A stretch of 64,000 nucleotides of DNA from Luteibaculum sp964627445 (GCA_964627445.1 CAZVJF010000002.1:372001-436000); one strand, 5' to 3'. Shown: positions 9,125 through 18,896, counted from the first letter of the stretch. Notes: generated by a model from the letters alone, not told the origin. Translations and numbers: made by a program.

Positions 9125-10580
9125 ACCTTGGGATGGCTATCTTTTCGCGGAGACAAAAAACGGCAATAAAAAGCAATATTAATAATGCTTTAAAGCCAAA
9201 TAACATATTGGGGTACAAATAGTAGCCTAGCACTACTATGCTAATGGCCAAAGCAAAATACAGCGCTATGTTACCCAAATTGTAGGGAATGGGGTAGTGC
9301 TTTTTGGACAGGTATAGCGATGCAGCCGGTAGAAAGGCATAGACTACTAAGGTGGTTATAGCGGCACCCATGTATCCGAGCACGGGAATAAGCATAATGT
9401 TGCCGAGTAAGGTTAGGCCAGCAGCAGTGGCAGACAAGAGTGCGCCCAGTTTGGTTTTGTCGGCCAGCTTGTACCACATGGATATTTGAACATGCATGGC
9501 AAAAAAGCAGTTTGCCAAGAGCAATATGGGTACTACTCCCAAACCGGTCCAGTATTCCTCTGAGCGAATGAATAATTTAAAGTAGTCGATATAGAGGCTA
9601 ACCGTAATAAAGACCAGTAGCACAAATCCACCCAAATAATTGAGCGTTTTGCGCATGTTTTCTTTGTTCGCTTTTCCGGTGTTTTTAAAGAACAGAGGTT
9701 CGGCTGCATAACGGAAGGCTTGTACGCAAATGTTGATAAGAATGGCCAGCTTGTAACAGGCTCCGTACACTCCCAGTTGGTATTGCGCTTCTGTTGCTCC
9801 CAATATGGGCGTTAGCAAAGGCTTCATTAGGGTACGGTCTATGGCTTCGTTGGTTAACCCGGCAATACCTATGATGGCAATGGGCCAACTGTAGCGAAAG
9901 GCTTGCTTCCACAGGGACCAGGAAAAATGTAAAAAGCGTGGAATGCCTACGAGCAAAGACGCTAAAAACTTAAAACCACTTGCAGCCGCATTGGCGATAA
10001 AAACGTAGGCCACGCCCAGGGTAGGATCAAACCATGCGCTTCCCAAAAAAGTAGATCCAGCCTCACTTTTGGGAAAACAATACAAAAAGAAATACAGGTT
10101 TAAGCCTATGTTGATGACTACACTGAGCGTGTTGATGGTTACAAACTGTACAGCTTTTTCGCGGTGGCGCAATTTTACCAGCGGAATGGCTGCCAGGGCA
10201 TCCAGACTTAAAATAAGGGCGATTAAGAAAATAAGGTGACTGGTATTGCCGTATCCCATAGCTTGCGATAGCGGCTCTTGAAAAAGCGTTACGGCTCCAA
10301 AAAATGTAAGCGTAGTAATCCAAATACCGCTTTGTAGGGTATTAAAAACCCGGTGTTCATCTTCCTTTTGGGTAAAACGAAAAAATGCGGTTTCCATTCC
10401 GTAGAGTAGCGCTACCATGATAAAGCCCGAAATGGCGTACAACTCGGTAATGGCACCATAGCTGCCGGGCATAAATACGCCCGTGTGCACTATGGTAAGC
10501 AGAAAATTAAGGGTACGAGAAAGGATGCCGGGAATTCCGTAGATGGCGGTTTGCCCGGCAAGCTTTCTTATAAACGACAT
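9102..10580 (-). CDS. Polysaccharide flippase, Wzx/MATE-like (MOP superfamily)
   Basis: A 492-residue inner-membrane protein with twelve to fourteen hydrophobic segments. The start IRKLAGQTAIYGIPGILSR is typical of O-antigen/lipid-linked-oligosaccharide flippases of the multidrug/oligosaccharidyl-lipid/polysaccharide superfamily; these move undecaprenyl-linked sugars across the inner membrane. The C-terminal part ends in basic residues (RYGSRNRK). It is next to dut and the sugar nucleotidyltransferase, consistent with glycan assembly, and 6 bp after the crotonase gene. The substrate (lipid II, O-unit or other) cannot be told from sequence. Confidence 0.88.
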   Translation of the reverse strand: MSFIRKLAGQTAIYGIPGILSRTLNFLLTIVHTGVFMPGSYGAITELYAISGFIMVALLYGMETAFFRFTQKEDEHRVFNTLQSGIWITTLTFFGAVTLFQEPLSQAMGYGNTSHLIFLIALILSLDALAAIPLVKLRHREKAVQFVTINTLSVVINIGLNLYFFLYCFPKSEAGSTFLGSAWFDPTLGVAYVFIANAAASGFKFLASLLVGIPRFLHFSWSLWKQAFRYSWPIAIIGIAGLTNEAIDRTLMKPLLTPILGATEAQYQLGVYGACYKLAILINICVQAFRYAAEPLFFKNTGKANKENMRKTLNYLGGFVLLVFITVSLYIDYFKLFIRSEEYWTGLGVVPILLLANCFFAMHVQISMWYKLADKTKLGALLSATAAGLTLLGNIMLIPVLGYMGAAITTLVVYAFLPAASLYLSKKHYPIPYNLGNIALYFALAISIVVLGYYLYPNMLFGFKALLILLFIAVFCLREKIAIPRYGSRNRK

Positions 10581-10586
10581 GTGGCG

Positions 10587-11375
10587 TTACGAAAATTGAG
10601 GTTTGCGCTTTTCTAAAAACGCGGTGGTTCCTTCTACAAACTCGGGTGTGCCAAAACAAGCACCAAAGGCGTCAATCTCTGCTTGTAGTCCCTGCTCTTG
10701 GTAGTTGTAGCCTGCGTTTACCGCTTTGATGGCCTGCGATATCGCGTTGCCAGAGTTGTTTATAATTTTTCCAGCCAACTTCATTCCAGCCGCTTGCAAT
10801 TCTTCGGCACTGTAAACGTGGTTTACTAATCCCAGTTGTTTGGCTTCTTCGGCACCTATCATTTGCGCAGAAAATATAAGCTCCATGGCTTTTCCTTTGC
10901 CAATTAACTGAGGCAATCGTTGCGTACCACCATACCCTGGAATTACCCCCAAGCCAACTTCGGGAAGTCCCATTTTAGCATTGTCTGAAGCTAAGCGAAT
11001 GTGACAGGCCATGGCCAACTCCAAACCGCCACCCAAGGCAAAGCCATTTACCAAAGCAATAACAGGTTTGGTGCAATTTTCTATGCGGTTAAACAGTTTG
11101 TCGTGCCCGTCTTTGCTTAGGCTGGAGCCTTGCTCGGTAGAAAAGTTGGCGAATTCTTTAATATCAGCTCCCGCTACAAAGCTTTTCTCGCCCGAGCCGG
11201 TAAGTAGAATTACACGTACCGCATCATCAGACTCCAAGTCATTGATGCATTGGTGCAGCTCTGCAATGGTTTGTTTGTTCAACGCGTTGAGCTGTTTGGG
11301 GCGGTTAATGGTTACCAAAGCCTTGCGGTCTTCAATGGTTACCAATAGGTTTTCGAAAGTGGTTGATGTAGCCAT
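10587..11375 (-). CDS. Enoyl-CoA hydratase/isomerase (crotonase) family protein
   Basis: A 262-residue soluble enzyme of the crotonase fold, most simply an enoyl-CoA hydratase of fatty-acid beta-oxidation. The oxyanion-hole region is seen in AGADIKEF and FALGGGLELAMAC. Both catalytic glutamates of hydratases are kept, Glu119 (in GGGLEL) and Glu139 (in LPEVGLG), which argues for hydratase rather than a non-hydratase member of the fold. IPGYGGTQRLP follows as usual. It begins 2 bp after the stop of the sensor kinase and ends 6 bp before the flippase, so it sits in the same transcription unit, with no obvious functional link. Confidence 0.92.
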   Translation of the reverse strand: MATSTTFENLLVTIEDRKALVTINRPKQLNALNKQTIAELHQCINDLESDDAVRVILLTGSGEKSFVAGADIKEFANFSTEQGSSLSKDGHDKLFNRIENCTKPVIALVNGFALGGGLELAMACHIRLASDNAKMGLPEVGLGVIPGYGGTQRLPQLIGKGKAMELIFSAQMIGAEEAKQLGLVNHVYSAEELQAAGMKLAGKIINNSGNAISQAIKAVNAGYNYQEQGLQAEIDAFGACFGTPEFVEGTTAFLEKRKPQFS

Positions 11376-11377
11376 AA

Positions 11378-14300
11378 TTAGTGGTTAAAGGTTATATAAA
11401 AGGTACTACCCTCTTGGGGTGTTGAATTCACATGAATGTTTGCAGATGCCGAATTTAGCATGCTTTTTACCATTGCCAAACCTAAACCGGTACCGGAGCT
11501 TTTTGTGGTAAAGTTGGGTTGGAATATTTTTTCTACCGTTTGCGCATCCATGCCCACGCCATTGTCGCGAACGGAAATTTCGGTTGTGTCTTGTTGTACC
11601 GTAATCTGTATCGCTATGGTTAACGGGGTGTCTGTTTTTTTTGCCTGGATGGCATTGTTAAACAGGTTGGTGAAAATACGTTTAAAATGTCCCAGGTCCA
11701 TGGTAAGCGTGGCATGGTCAGCCGCATCTACGGTAAATTGCACGGAGTCCAGATCGTGGTACAGAGAAATGAGTTTCTTTATTTCCTGGGTACAGGAGAA
11801 GGTGGTGGGGTTTATCTTATCCAAAGCAGCGTACTGCGAAAACTCGTTGGCAATATTTCGAAGCAGCTCGGTTTGATCGAGTATGGTGGCAATAAGGTCT
11901 TTGGTTTTTTCTTTTGCTTCGGCCTCGGGCAGTGCATCCAATTTGGTTTGCAACCACTGAGACTTAAGCTTTAGCGGGGTGAGTGGATTTTTAATTTCAT
12001 GAGCGACCTGCTGTGCCATATGGCGCCATGCCGATTCGCGTTCCCGTTTGGCCACCTCTTGCAACAATTCTTTAATACGAGCAATCTTCTGGTTGTAAGC
12101 GGCTACCAAGCTGCCAATTTCATCTTTGCCTGTGTATTGCAAGGGAAGAATTTGCTCATATTCATCCTCGCTAAGCAGTTCTTGCTCTATACGTTTTAGA
12201 GGTTTACCAATGTTGCGAGCCAAAATATTACCCAATACCAGAGCGGCCACCAAAACGGCTAAGAGTACGTTGATGTTTGCCGTAGCGTATCCACGCAATT
12301 CTTGTTCTAGTAATTGTTGCTTATCAAAGAGGGGTACGTAAATTATACCATAGAGCTCTCCCGAGTTGGTGTAGTAGGGATGATAGCGACTTAAAAACTC
12401 CAGGCCACCTATGGATTCTTCCAGTTGTACAGACCTACCGGTGGCTACAATGTGCTGTAAGATATCCTGGTTTAGCAACTTGCTTTTTAAACCTTCCTCA
12501 TATAAAAGGGGTTCGGAGGAAGCTGCCAAAGTTCCGTTGGTTTGGTAAAAGGAGATGTCGGTTTCGTAAATGCGAGCGATGCGCAATAAATTTTGCTCTA
12601 ATTCGCCAACCAGCAATAAGTTTTGGCTCCATATGTTTTCTTCGTTCGCGCGCAAGTTTCTAGATATGGCCTGTGCTTTTTCAAGGGCAAAGCCGGCATT
12701 TTGATCCTTAAATTGGCGCGTAATGTTCGCGTATCCCAAAGCTGAAAGGAGTACTCCAGTGAGTACAGCAATACCAAGTAAACCCAGCAATATGCGTTGT
12801 CGAAGTTTTAATCCAGCCGTTGCATAATTGGGAATTTGAATCACAAAAAAATGGAGGGTAAGCAGCAGGGCCACCAGGCATAACCATACCACAACCAGCT
12901 TTTGGGGCGTGTATTTGGGGTAGAACACAAAGGTGTTGCTCGTATCGGTTTTGCGCTGCAGCACACGTTGGTGTTCTTTTAACGATGCTAGATAGGTAGG
13001 TATTTGCTGCGTAGTTCTGGGCAATTGCAATGCCCTGGATTTTTGGGTAAGCTGCCCATTTTCATAACGCGCATAGCTAAATCCGCTGGGGGGGAAAATC
13101 TGCCACGAATTATCGGATAGCAGCGCAGGAAACCCCACTTCGTTGTACGATGATTTTTCGCTGAGTGCAAAACGCACACTTTTCCAGCCTATGGTTAGCG
13201 TATCGCCCTGGAGTTTCACTCCTTCTTGGGTTGTGGTGCTATCGAGAATTTGAGCCTCATAGTGCTCCAAGTAACCGGTAAGTACTTGCTCATTGAGAAA
13301 AGAACGCAAATCGGAAAAAGGAGGAATAAACCTGCGTTGGTTCTCGGTACGGTCCCACTCCTCCTTTAGTAAATAAAAGGCTACTTCGGAGTTATTGCTG
13401 GTTCGTATTTGGTCTGCTAAGATTTCTGCTTCAGTAGCGAGTTTTTTACCGTAGAAATGCACCGTACTAAAACACAGTCCTAGCGATACAAACACAGCTG
13501 CTACCGCCCATTTTGCATTGGAAGGAACTCTTAAGGGTATTAAAAGTACTGGAATGACAGGCCAGGCATTGTGCAGAAAATATATGTGCCCCGTAGTATG
13601 CAATCCTACGAGGAGTGCCAAAGCAAGTACTGCAATGCCGTAAGATTGTTTTTTTGAGGTATGCCACCTGAACAGCGGATTCAGCAAGGTTACCAATGGC
13701 AGAATGAACAGCAGAAGGGTGATCCAAAAGACGCCCCCTTGTTTATCGACCATAAAGGGGATGGTGGTACTGGGGTACAGATTTCCGTCATAGATAAAAT
13801 GAGGAAATAGGTGGGTCATCGTTGCAGCGACTACGGAGTAGTATCCAAGCTTTAAATAGAATTGGCTAGATGGCCGGACAGCAAAAGCACCCAATGCCAA
13901 GCTGATTAAGAAGGCAAGCAATTGGGCAATGGATGAAAAGGGCCCAATACTCGCGAAGAATGCGGGCGAAAAAAGGAAACCAAAAGGCTCCAATGGAAAA
14001 ATTGAGGCAAGGGTTTGCAGAAATATAAAGGGCAGAAAAGCACAACAAACACTTGCTATGGGGGGAAGGTGTGGCAGAAAGCAAATACAGACGAGCACAA
14101 GGACAAGTAAGAAACCACATAAAGCAAGGTACTGCATGGTTGTGGCTTCTTGCAGATGCGGCTTTACCCAAAACGTTTGCTGTTTAAATTGTAGGGGGAT
14201 GAAATCCGCCTTTTGCTCCAAGGATACTTTGCTAAATGGGCTTTGCGATGCTATTGTATTTACATAGGGATTTTGATATTCGAAGACCCTACTCAAGGGG

Positions 14301-14617
14301 GTGTAACCAACGGAGGTACTATCTGCTTTTCTTTTTACTATACAGAGGTAGGTGCCTGTGGAACCCTCATAAATACCAGATTGTATATCGGAGTCAATAA
14401 ACTCTGGGATGTTGCCAGCTCGCCATAATACAGGTCGTTGCCCCTTAAATACAAGCAGGTGGTCTGGGTCTGTTTCCGTTCGTTCAAGAAGGCGGGAAAA
14501 CTGCTGCTCGGCATCCAATGGTGGATTTTCCGTAGATTTTTGAAGCAACGAGCACATGAATGGTATCAGGGCTGCTACAGACAAAAAGGAAAGGAAAAGA
14601 ATCTTGGCTTTCGTCAT
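11378..14617 (-). CDS. Large NtrY-like membrane sensor histidine kinase
   Basis: This 1079-residue kinase begins with a hydrophobic segment, then has a block of membrane helices at about 160-390, a large extracytoplasmic stretch, further helices near 575-640, and a last helix at about 782-799. HAMP (about 798-850) is followed by the dimerisation domain with His873 in QVAHEIKNPLTPLK, the N-box near NLFNNAIQA (about 984-992), DNGVGMD (1018-1024) and GTGLGL (1042-1047). The H-box context (SAWRHMAQQVAHEIKNPL) is NtrY-like. No response regulator is adjacent, so its partner is unknown. It is preceded by the terminator at 14626-14655 and starts a new unit. Confidence 0.92.
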   Translation of the reverse strand: MTKAKILFLSFLSVAALIPFMCSLLQKSTENPPLDAEQQFSRLLERTETDPDHLLVFKGQRPVLWRAGNIPEFIDSDIQSGIYEGSTGTYLCIVKRKADSTSVGYTPLSRVFEYQNPYVNTIASQSPFSKVSLEQKADFIPLQFKQQTFWVKPHLQEATTMQYLALCGFLLVLVLVCICFLPHLPPIASVCCAFLPFIFLQTLASIFPLEPFGFLFSPAFFASIGPFSSIAQLLAFLISLALGAFAVRPSSQFYLKLGYYSVVAATMTHLFPHFIYDGNLYPSTTIPFMVDKQGGVFWITLLLFILPLVTLLNPLFRWHTSKKQSYGIAVLALALLVGLHTTGHIYFLHNAWPVIPVLLIPLRVPSNAKWAVAAVFVSLGLCFSTVHFYGKKLATEAEILADQIRTSNNSEVAFYLLKEEWDRTENQRRFIPPFSDLRSFLNEQVLTGYLEHYEAQILDSTTTQEGVKLQGDTLTIGWKSVRFALSEKSSYNEVGFPALLSDNSWQIFPPSGFSYARYENGQLTQKSRALQLPRTTQQIPTYLASLKEHQRVLQRKTDTSNTFVFYPKYTPQKLVVVWLCLVALLLTLHFFVIQIPNYATAGLKLRQRILLGLLGIAVLTGVLLSALGYANITRQFKDQNAGFALEKAQAISRNLRANEENIWSQNLLLVGELEQNLLRIARIYETDISFYQTNGTLAASSEPLLYEEGLKSKLLNQDILQHIVATGRSVQLEESIGGLEFLSRYHPYYTNSGELYGIIYVPLFDKQQLLEQELRGYATANINVLLAVLVAALVLGNILARNIGKPLKRIEQELLSEDEYEQILPLQYTGKDEIGSLVAAYNQKIARIKELLQEVAKRERESAWRHMAQQVAHEIKNPLTPLKLKSQWLQTKLDALPEAEAKEKTKDLIATILDQTELLRNIANEFSQYAALDKINPTTFSCTQEIKKLISLYHDLDSVQFTVDAADHATLTMDLGHFKRIFTNLFNNAIQAKKTDTPLTIAIQITVQQDTTEISVRDNGVGMDAQTVEKIFQPNFTTKSSGTGLGLAMVKSMLNSASANIHVNSTPQEGSTFYITFNH

Positions 14618-14625
14618 AAAACTAA

Positions 14626-14655
14626 AAAGGGCCGAAACTCATGTTCCGACCCTTT
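14626..14655 (-). terminator. Rho-independent terminator after the T9SS cargo gene
   Basis: Read on the minus strand the stem is AAAGGGTCGGAAC pairing with GTTTCGGCCCTTT (one G-T wobble) around an ATGA loop, followed by TTAGTTTT. It lies between the stop of the cargo gene (14675) and the start of the kinase (14617). It ends the cargo transcript and isolates it from the long array that follows. Confidence 0.85.
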
Positions 14656-14674
14656 AAAAGTAATGCTTCGTTGC

Positions 14675-15745
14675 TTATTTGCTAACAACTAGTGGGTGTT
14701 GCTCTGGGAAGCCAGCAGCGTTGGTTGCAATTACAGTGTATTTACCGGCAGCTAGTGCAGAAACGTCAATGGTGTTGTTTACTACTTCTGTCTCAATGCG
14801 CTTACCGTTAATGTCTAGGATGTATGCAGAAGTCACCTCACCTTTAAAGGTTACAAGGTCTTTCGCAGGATTGGGATACAGGCCACCAGAAACGGTAGGT
14901 ACGTTGTACTCCGCAATAGAAGTGATTTCAGGATCAGTGTTTGCTAATACCGCCTGTACTGTAGTTTCATTTTCATCGTACTGTACACCACCCAATTGCG
15001 TTCTAGATTGTGCCCCAATAAAACCGTATTCTACAGATACAGTGGTTTCACTTTGAAACTCTACCCATTGACAAGGCAGTCCTGGAACAACAACTACACA
15101 GGCTTCGATGGTTTGCGTTTCTTCATTGCGAATCCGAAGGCGTAAAACATTAGAGAATTCACCTGCAATGGTAATCAGGCGTCCGCTACCATCAATTAGT
15201 GCATCATTGTTTCCTTCGATGGTAATGCGTCCAGAGTCTATCTGCTGTCCTTCGAATTCTTGACCAATGAAGAAAGACTCTTGACCGTAATAATCATCGA
15301 CAAAGCCATCGTTGAGGGTAGCAGGAAATTCCAATTGCGTTTCCGGATCAGAGTATTCCACCGTAATAGGCTCAGATCCCCCTGCAAAATCAGGAAATGA
15401 AACTCCAACAAACTCAAATTTAGAAGCGCTTTTGGTGAAAAAGGCTGCACTTCCTTGTTCTTGCTGGTCAAAGGCCATATCAGCGTCTGGGAAGTCAGCT
15501 CCACCAGGAGCAGTAGAAGGCTCAACGACTGGAGTTATGGTTTCGATGTTTAAGTCAAAATCGCTGATATCATACACCTGTCCAGAACCTGAAGCTCCAG
15601 CCGACACCCCATCATTGGGAAGGGTGTCAATAGAAACAAACGTAGTAATACCAACTACAGCAGCGTTGCTACTGTCAATGGTAAGTTGTGCTTGCGAAAA
15701 GAGGACAGCTATAATAGCTAAAAGGGAAAGTAAATGTTTTTTCAT
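14675..15745 (-). CDS. Secreted protein with T9SS type-A sorting domain
   Basis: Taking the ATG at 15745 gives 356 residues that begin MKKHLLSLLAIIAVLF, a clear signal peptide; the longer frame from 15796 would run through the terminator of the atp operon and is rejected. The body is Asp/Glu/Thr-rich with no recognised catalytic domain. The C-terminus has LYPNPAKDLVTFKG, then NGKRIETEV and AAGKYTVIATN, which is the pattern of a type-A T9SS sorting domain that sends the protein through the outer membrane to the cell surface. A promoter and terminator of its own flank it. Function of the secreted part is unknown. Confidence 0.85.
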   Translation of the reverse strand: MKKHLLSLLAIIAVLFSQAQLTIDSSNAAVVGITTFVSIDTLPNDGVSAGASGSGQVYDISDFDLNIETITPVVEPSTAPGGADFPDADMAFDQQEQGSAAFFTKSASKFEFVGVSFPDFAGGSEPITVEYSDPETQLEFPATLNDGFVDDYYGQESFFIGQEFEGQQIDSGRITIEGNNDALIDGSGRLITIAGEFSNVLRLRIRNEETQTIEACVVVVPGLPCQWVEFQSETTVSVEYGFIGAQSRTQLGGVQYDENETTVQAVLANTDPEITSIAEYNVPTVSGGLYPNPAKDLVTFKGEVTSAYILDINGKRIETEVVNNTIDVSALAAGKYTVIATNAAGFPEQHPLVVSK

Positions 15746-15766
15746 GTGATTATGGTTTTGTGCCCG

Positions 15767-15796
15767 CAAAAGTACAAAACAAAAACCGCTGATCAA
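15767..15796 (-). promoter_or_regulatory. Bacteroidota-type promoter of the T9SS cargo gene
   Basis: On the minus strand a TTG at 15796-15794 is followed after 19 bp by TACTTTTG (15774-15767), matching the Bacteroidota -33 TTG and -7 TAnnTTTG pattern. It lies 22 bp before the ATG at 15745. The -33 element falls inside the atp operon terminator. Confidence 0.6.
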
Positions 15797-15818
15797 CGCA
15801 AGGCTGATCAGCGGTTTT
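15782..15818 (-). terminator. Rho-independent terminator of the atp operon
   Basis: A perfect 14-bp inverted repeat, AAAACCGCTGATCA with TGATCAGCGGTTTT around a 9-nt loop, lies 25 bp beyond the atpG stop. On the minus strand it is followed by TGTTTTG, so U-rich. The structure marks the end of the ATP synthase operon. Confidence 0.9.
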
Positions 15819-15842
15819 AAAAGAGTATCGGGGGATATATGG

Positions 15843-16721
15843 TTATCCGTTTAACGCTTCTGCACCTGCGGAGATCTCGAGGATTTCGTTGGTAATGGCA
15901 GCTTGACGCGCTTTGTTGTATTGCAGTTTAAGATCTTTAAGCAAGTCCCCAGCGTTGTCTGTTGCTTTGTGCATGGCAGTCATCCGGGCTCCGTGCTCTG
16001 AAGCGTGAGAATCTAGCAATGCCTTAAACAAATGCAACTTTAATGCTTGAGGTATCAAGGAAGAAATAATTTCTTCTTTAGATGGATTAAAGATGTACTC
16101 AGAAGTATTGGCTGCTTGGCCTTCTTCTTGCTCTGGAGTCATAGGCAAAAGCTGCTCGGTAACGATAAGCTGTGTTGCCGCATTCTTAAACTGGTTGTAT
16201 ATAACTACAATCTCGTCTGCCTTTTCCTCCCGGAACATTTGCATGAGTTGCTCGCAAATAGCCGAAACATTTTCAAATGATAAATCATCAAAAATTCCAA
16301 CCGCATCGTAATCCACTGCATCTTCTGGAATTAAAAAAGGAGTTTTCTTAAAAAAGTCTCTCGCTTTTTTACCGATAGGCAGTACGTGCACATCGCAATG
16401 GGTATTTTGCTCTATGTAGCTGCGTGTTGCTTTGACCACGTTGTTGTTGAAAGCACCGCACAATCCACGATTGGAAGTAACGGCTACAGCAATCACTTTT
16501 TTCTTATCGCGTACCGCAGAATAAGGACCTTCGCTAATGTCTAAAGTAGCAGATACGTTAGAAATAATGTCCTTAAGTTTATTGGCATACGGGCGCATTT
16601 GCGTAATGGCATCCTGAGCACGTTTCAATTTTGCAGCCGATACCATTTTCATGGCAGAGGTAATCTGCATCGTTGAATTTACCGAGGTAATGCGCGTACG
16701 TACTTCCTTTAAATTGGCCAT
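15843..16721 (-). CDS. atpG: F1F0 ATP synthase gamma subunit
   Basis: This 292-residue protein is the rotating central shaft of F1 that couples c-ring rotation to the catalytic alpha-beta hexamer. The N-terminal helix (MANLKEVRTRITSVNSTMQI then SAMKMVSAAKL) and the C-terminal helix ending RQAAITNEILEI are the two strands of the conserved coiled coil, with ALNG at the end. GLCGAFNN is the family signature. Length is normal. It is the last gene of the operon, 17 bp after atpA and 25 bp before the terminator; the beta and epsilon genes are not here. Confidence 0.97.
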   Translation of the reverse strand: MANLKEVRTRITSVNSTMQITSAMKMVSAAKLKRAQDAITQMRPYANKLKDIISNVSATLDISEGPYSAVRDKKKVIAVAVTSNRGLCGAFNNNVVKATRSYIEQNTHCDVHVLPIGKKARDFFKKTPFLIPEDAVDYDAVGIFDDLSFENVSAICEQLMQMFREEKADEIVVIYNQFKNAATQLIVTEQLLPMTPEQEEGQAANTSEYIFNPSKEEIISSLIPQALKLHLFKALLDSHASEHGARMTAMHKATDNAGDLLKDLKLQYNKARQAAITNEILEISAGAEALNG

Positions 16722-16738
16722 AATGCCTAATGATTCTT

Positions 16739-18319
16739 TTAGTTAGCGTATTTAGCAGCTACGTCTTTCGCTACTTTTTCCAATACTGCTGTAAGCTCAT
16801 CAGTATACTTACCAGCTTTTAGCGCATCTAAGGTGTCTCTGTGCTCCAAGTCAAGCACGTTCAAGAAGTCTTTTTCAAACTCTTTTACCTTGTTTACAGG
16901 CACCTTGTTCAACAAGCCTTTGGTACCACAGTAAATGATAGCTACTTGATCTTCAACACGCTGAGGCGAGTTTTGCGCTTGCTTAAGGATTTCCACGTTG
17001 CGTACCCCTTTATCCAGTACTGCTTTGGTAGCTGCATCCAGGTCAGAACCAAACTTGGCAAAGGCTTCAAGCTCGCGGTACTGTGCTTGGTCTAGCTTTA
17101 GTGTACCGGATACCTTTTTCATGGATTTGATCTGAGCCGATCCACCCACACGAGATACAGAAATACCTACGTTAATAGCAGGTCTTACACCTGATAGGAA
17201 TAAGCTAGATTCCAAGAAAATCTGTCCATCCGTAATAGAAATTACGTTGGTTGGGATATATGCAGAAACGTCCCCTGCTTGCGTCTCAATGATGGGTAGT
17301 GCAGTTAAAGATCCACCTCCTTTAACCTTACCTTTCAATGATGGAGGAAGGTCGTTCATTTGGGCAGCGATCTCATCGGAGTTAATCACCTTAGCAGCAC
17401 GCTCTAGCAAGCGAGAGTGCAGGTAGAATACATCTCCAGGGTATGCTTCGCGTCCGGGTGGACGTCTTAGAAGCAAAGATACCTCACGGTAAGCAACCGC
17501 TTGCTTAGAAAGATCATCGTATACGATTAATGCAGGACGACCAGTATCTCTAAAGTACTCACCAATAGCTGCTCCGGTAAACGGTGCGTAGAACTGCATA
17601 GGTGAGGGGTCGGATGCGTTTGCAGCTACTACTACGGTGTAGTCCATAGCTCCAGCATCTTCTAAAGTCTTAACGATACCTGCAACAGTAGATCCTTTTT
17701 GGCCAATGGCTACATAGATGCAGAATACAGGCTCGCCTTTATCGTAAAATTCTTTTTGGTTGATGATGGTATCGATACAAACGGTAGTCTTACCTGTTTG
17801 ACGGTCACCAATAACCAACTCACGCTGCCCTCTTCCCACAGGAATCATGGCATCAATAGCTTTAATACCCGTCTGTAGGGGCTCAGCAACAGGCTCACGG
17901 TAAATAACACCAGGCGCTTTACGCTCAATAGGCATATCAAAGGTTTCTCCTTCAATAGGACCTTTTCCATCTATAGGGTTACCCAAGGTATCTACAACGC
18001 GTCCTACCAAACCTTCACCGGCTTGAATCGAGGCAATTTGCTTAGTACGCTTTACGGTATCTCCTTCTTTAATTCCTTTAGAGGGGCCTAAAAGTACAGC
18101 ACCTACGTTGTCTTCCTCCAGGTTAAGCACGATACCGCGCAGCCCTGTTTCGAATTCAATAAGCTCACCAGATTCTACTCCAGTTAAGCCGTAGATACGT
18201 GCGATACCGTCACCTACTTGTAGTACGGTACCTACTTCTTCTAGTTGTGCTTCAGATTTGAAGCCTGATAGTTGCTCCCTAAGGATATTGGATACTTCTG
18301 CCGGTTTTACCTCTGCCAT
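16739..18319 (-). CDS. atpA: F1F0 ATP synthase alpha subunit
   Basis: The 526-residue alpha subunit is the non-catalytic nucleotide-binding partner of beta in F1. The Walker A motif GDRQTGKT spans 171-178 and the lineage-typical AIGQKGSTVA and DDLSKQAVAYREVSLLLRRPPGREAYPGD segments follow; the latter contains the alpha signature region. The C-terminal helical domain is present to the end. It starts 12 bp after the atpH stop and is 17 bp before atpG. Nothing is unusual about it. Confidence 0.98.
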   Translation of the reverse strand: MAEVKPAEVSNILREQLSGFKSEAQLEEVGTVLQVGDGIARIYGLTGVESGELIEFETGLRGIVLNLEEDNVGAVLLGPSKGIKEGDTVKRTKQIASIQAGEGLVGRVVDTLGNPIDGKGPIEGETFDMPIERKAPGVIYREPVAEPLQTGIKAIDAMIPVGRGQRELVIGDRQTGKTTVCIDTIINQKEFYDKGEPVFCIYVAIGQKGSTVAGIVKTLEDAGAMDYTVVVAANASDPSPMQFYAPFTGAAIGEYFRDTGRPALIVYDDLSKQAVAYREVSLLLRRPPGREAYPGDVFYLHSRLLERAAKVINSDEIAAQMNDLPPSLKGKVKGGGSLTALPIIETQAGDVSAYIPTNVISITDGQIFLESSLFLSGVRPAINVGISVSRVGGSAQIKSMKKVSGTLKLDQAQYRELEAFAKFGSDLDAATKAVLDKGVRNVEILKQAQNSPQRVEDQVAIIYCGTKGLLNKVPVNKVKEFEKDFLNVLDLEHRDTLDALKAGKYTDELTAVLEKVAKDVAAKYAN

Positions 18320-18331
18320 AATGCTGTGCTT

Positions 18332-18889
18332 TTAAAGATTAGCAACAAAAGGGTTATTCTTAAAGTCTTTTCTTAATTGTCTGAAGGATCCCAGTACACT
18401 GGCATCCACTTGCTTATCACCTATTTTCAAAACAAATCCACCGATAAGCTCTGGATCTATTTGTTCTTCTATCTGCAAGGTACCGTCTTCACCCAGATTC
18501 ACTTTATCGAAGAGTGCTTTTTTGGTAGCATCGTCCAAAGGAACTGCTGAAATGAGGGTAACCTTTTGAATGTTGTTTAACGTGCGGTACTGATCCATAA
18601 AAGACGCACAAATCTCTGGCAACAATGCTTCGCGGCCTTTCTTGGTAAGGATGGCTACAAACTTACTAGCCATGTCACCAATTTTACCATCGAATACTTT
18701 AGCCAAAATGGCTGCTTTCTTGTCTTCGCGTACGATAGGGCTTTTCAGCAACAACTCTAGGTCTTTGCTCTCTGCAATGGTTGCATTGAGCAACAAAATG
18801 TCGCCTTTAACCTGCTCCACCTCGTTTTTCTCGGTGGCCAACTGAAGAAGAGATTTGGCGTAACGGCCCGCTACTTTTACTTGACCCAT
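18332..18889 (-). CDS. atpH: F1F0 ATP synthase delta subunit
   Basis: A 185-residue OSCP/delta subunit that ties the peripheral stalk to the top of F1. It begins with VAGRYAKSLLQLA, the conserved family start, and carries the C-terminal DPELIGGFVLKIGDKQVDASV stretch shortened here as DPELIGGFVLKIGD. Length matches. It lies between atpF (7 bp) and atpA (12 bp) in the usual order. Confidence 0.95.
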   Translation of the reverse strand: MGQVKVAGRYAKSLLQLATEKNEVEQVKGDILLLNATIAESKDLELLLKSPIVREDKKAAILAKVFDGKIGDMASKFVAILTKKGREALLPEICASFMDQYRTLNNIQKVTLISAVPLDDATKKALFDKVNLGEDGTLQIEEQIDPELIGGFVLKIGDKQVDASVLGSFRQLRKDFKNNPFVANL

Positions 18890-18896
18890 GGGGTGG

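Noticed and set aside
15746..15796. Longer start (15796) for the T9SS cargo gene
   Set aside because: It runs through the atp terminator and the promoter, and the signal peptide begins at the ATG at 15745.
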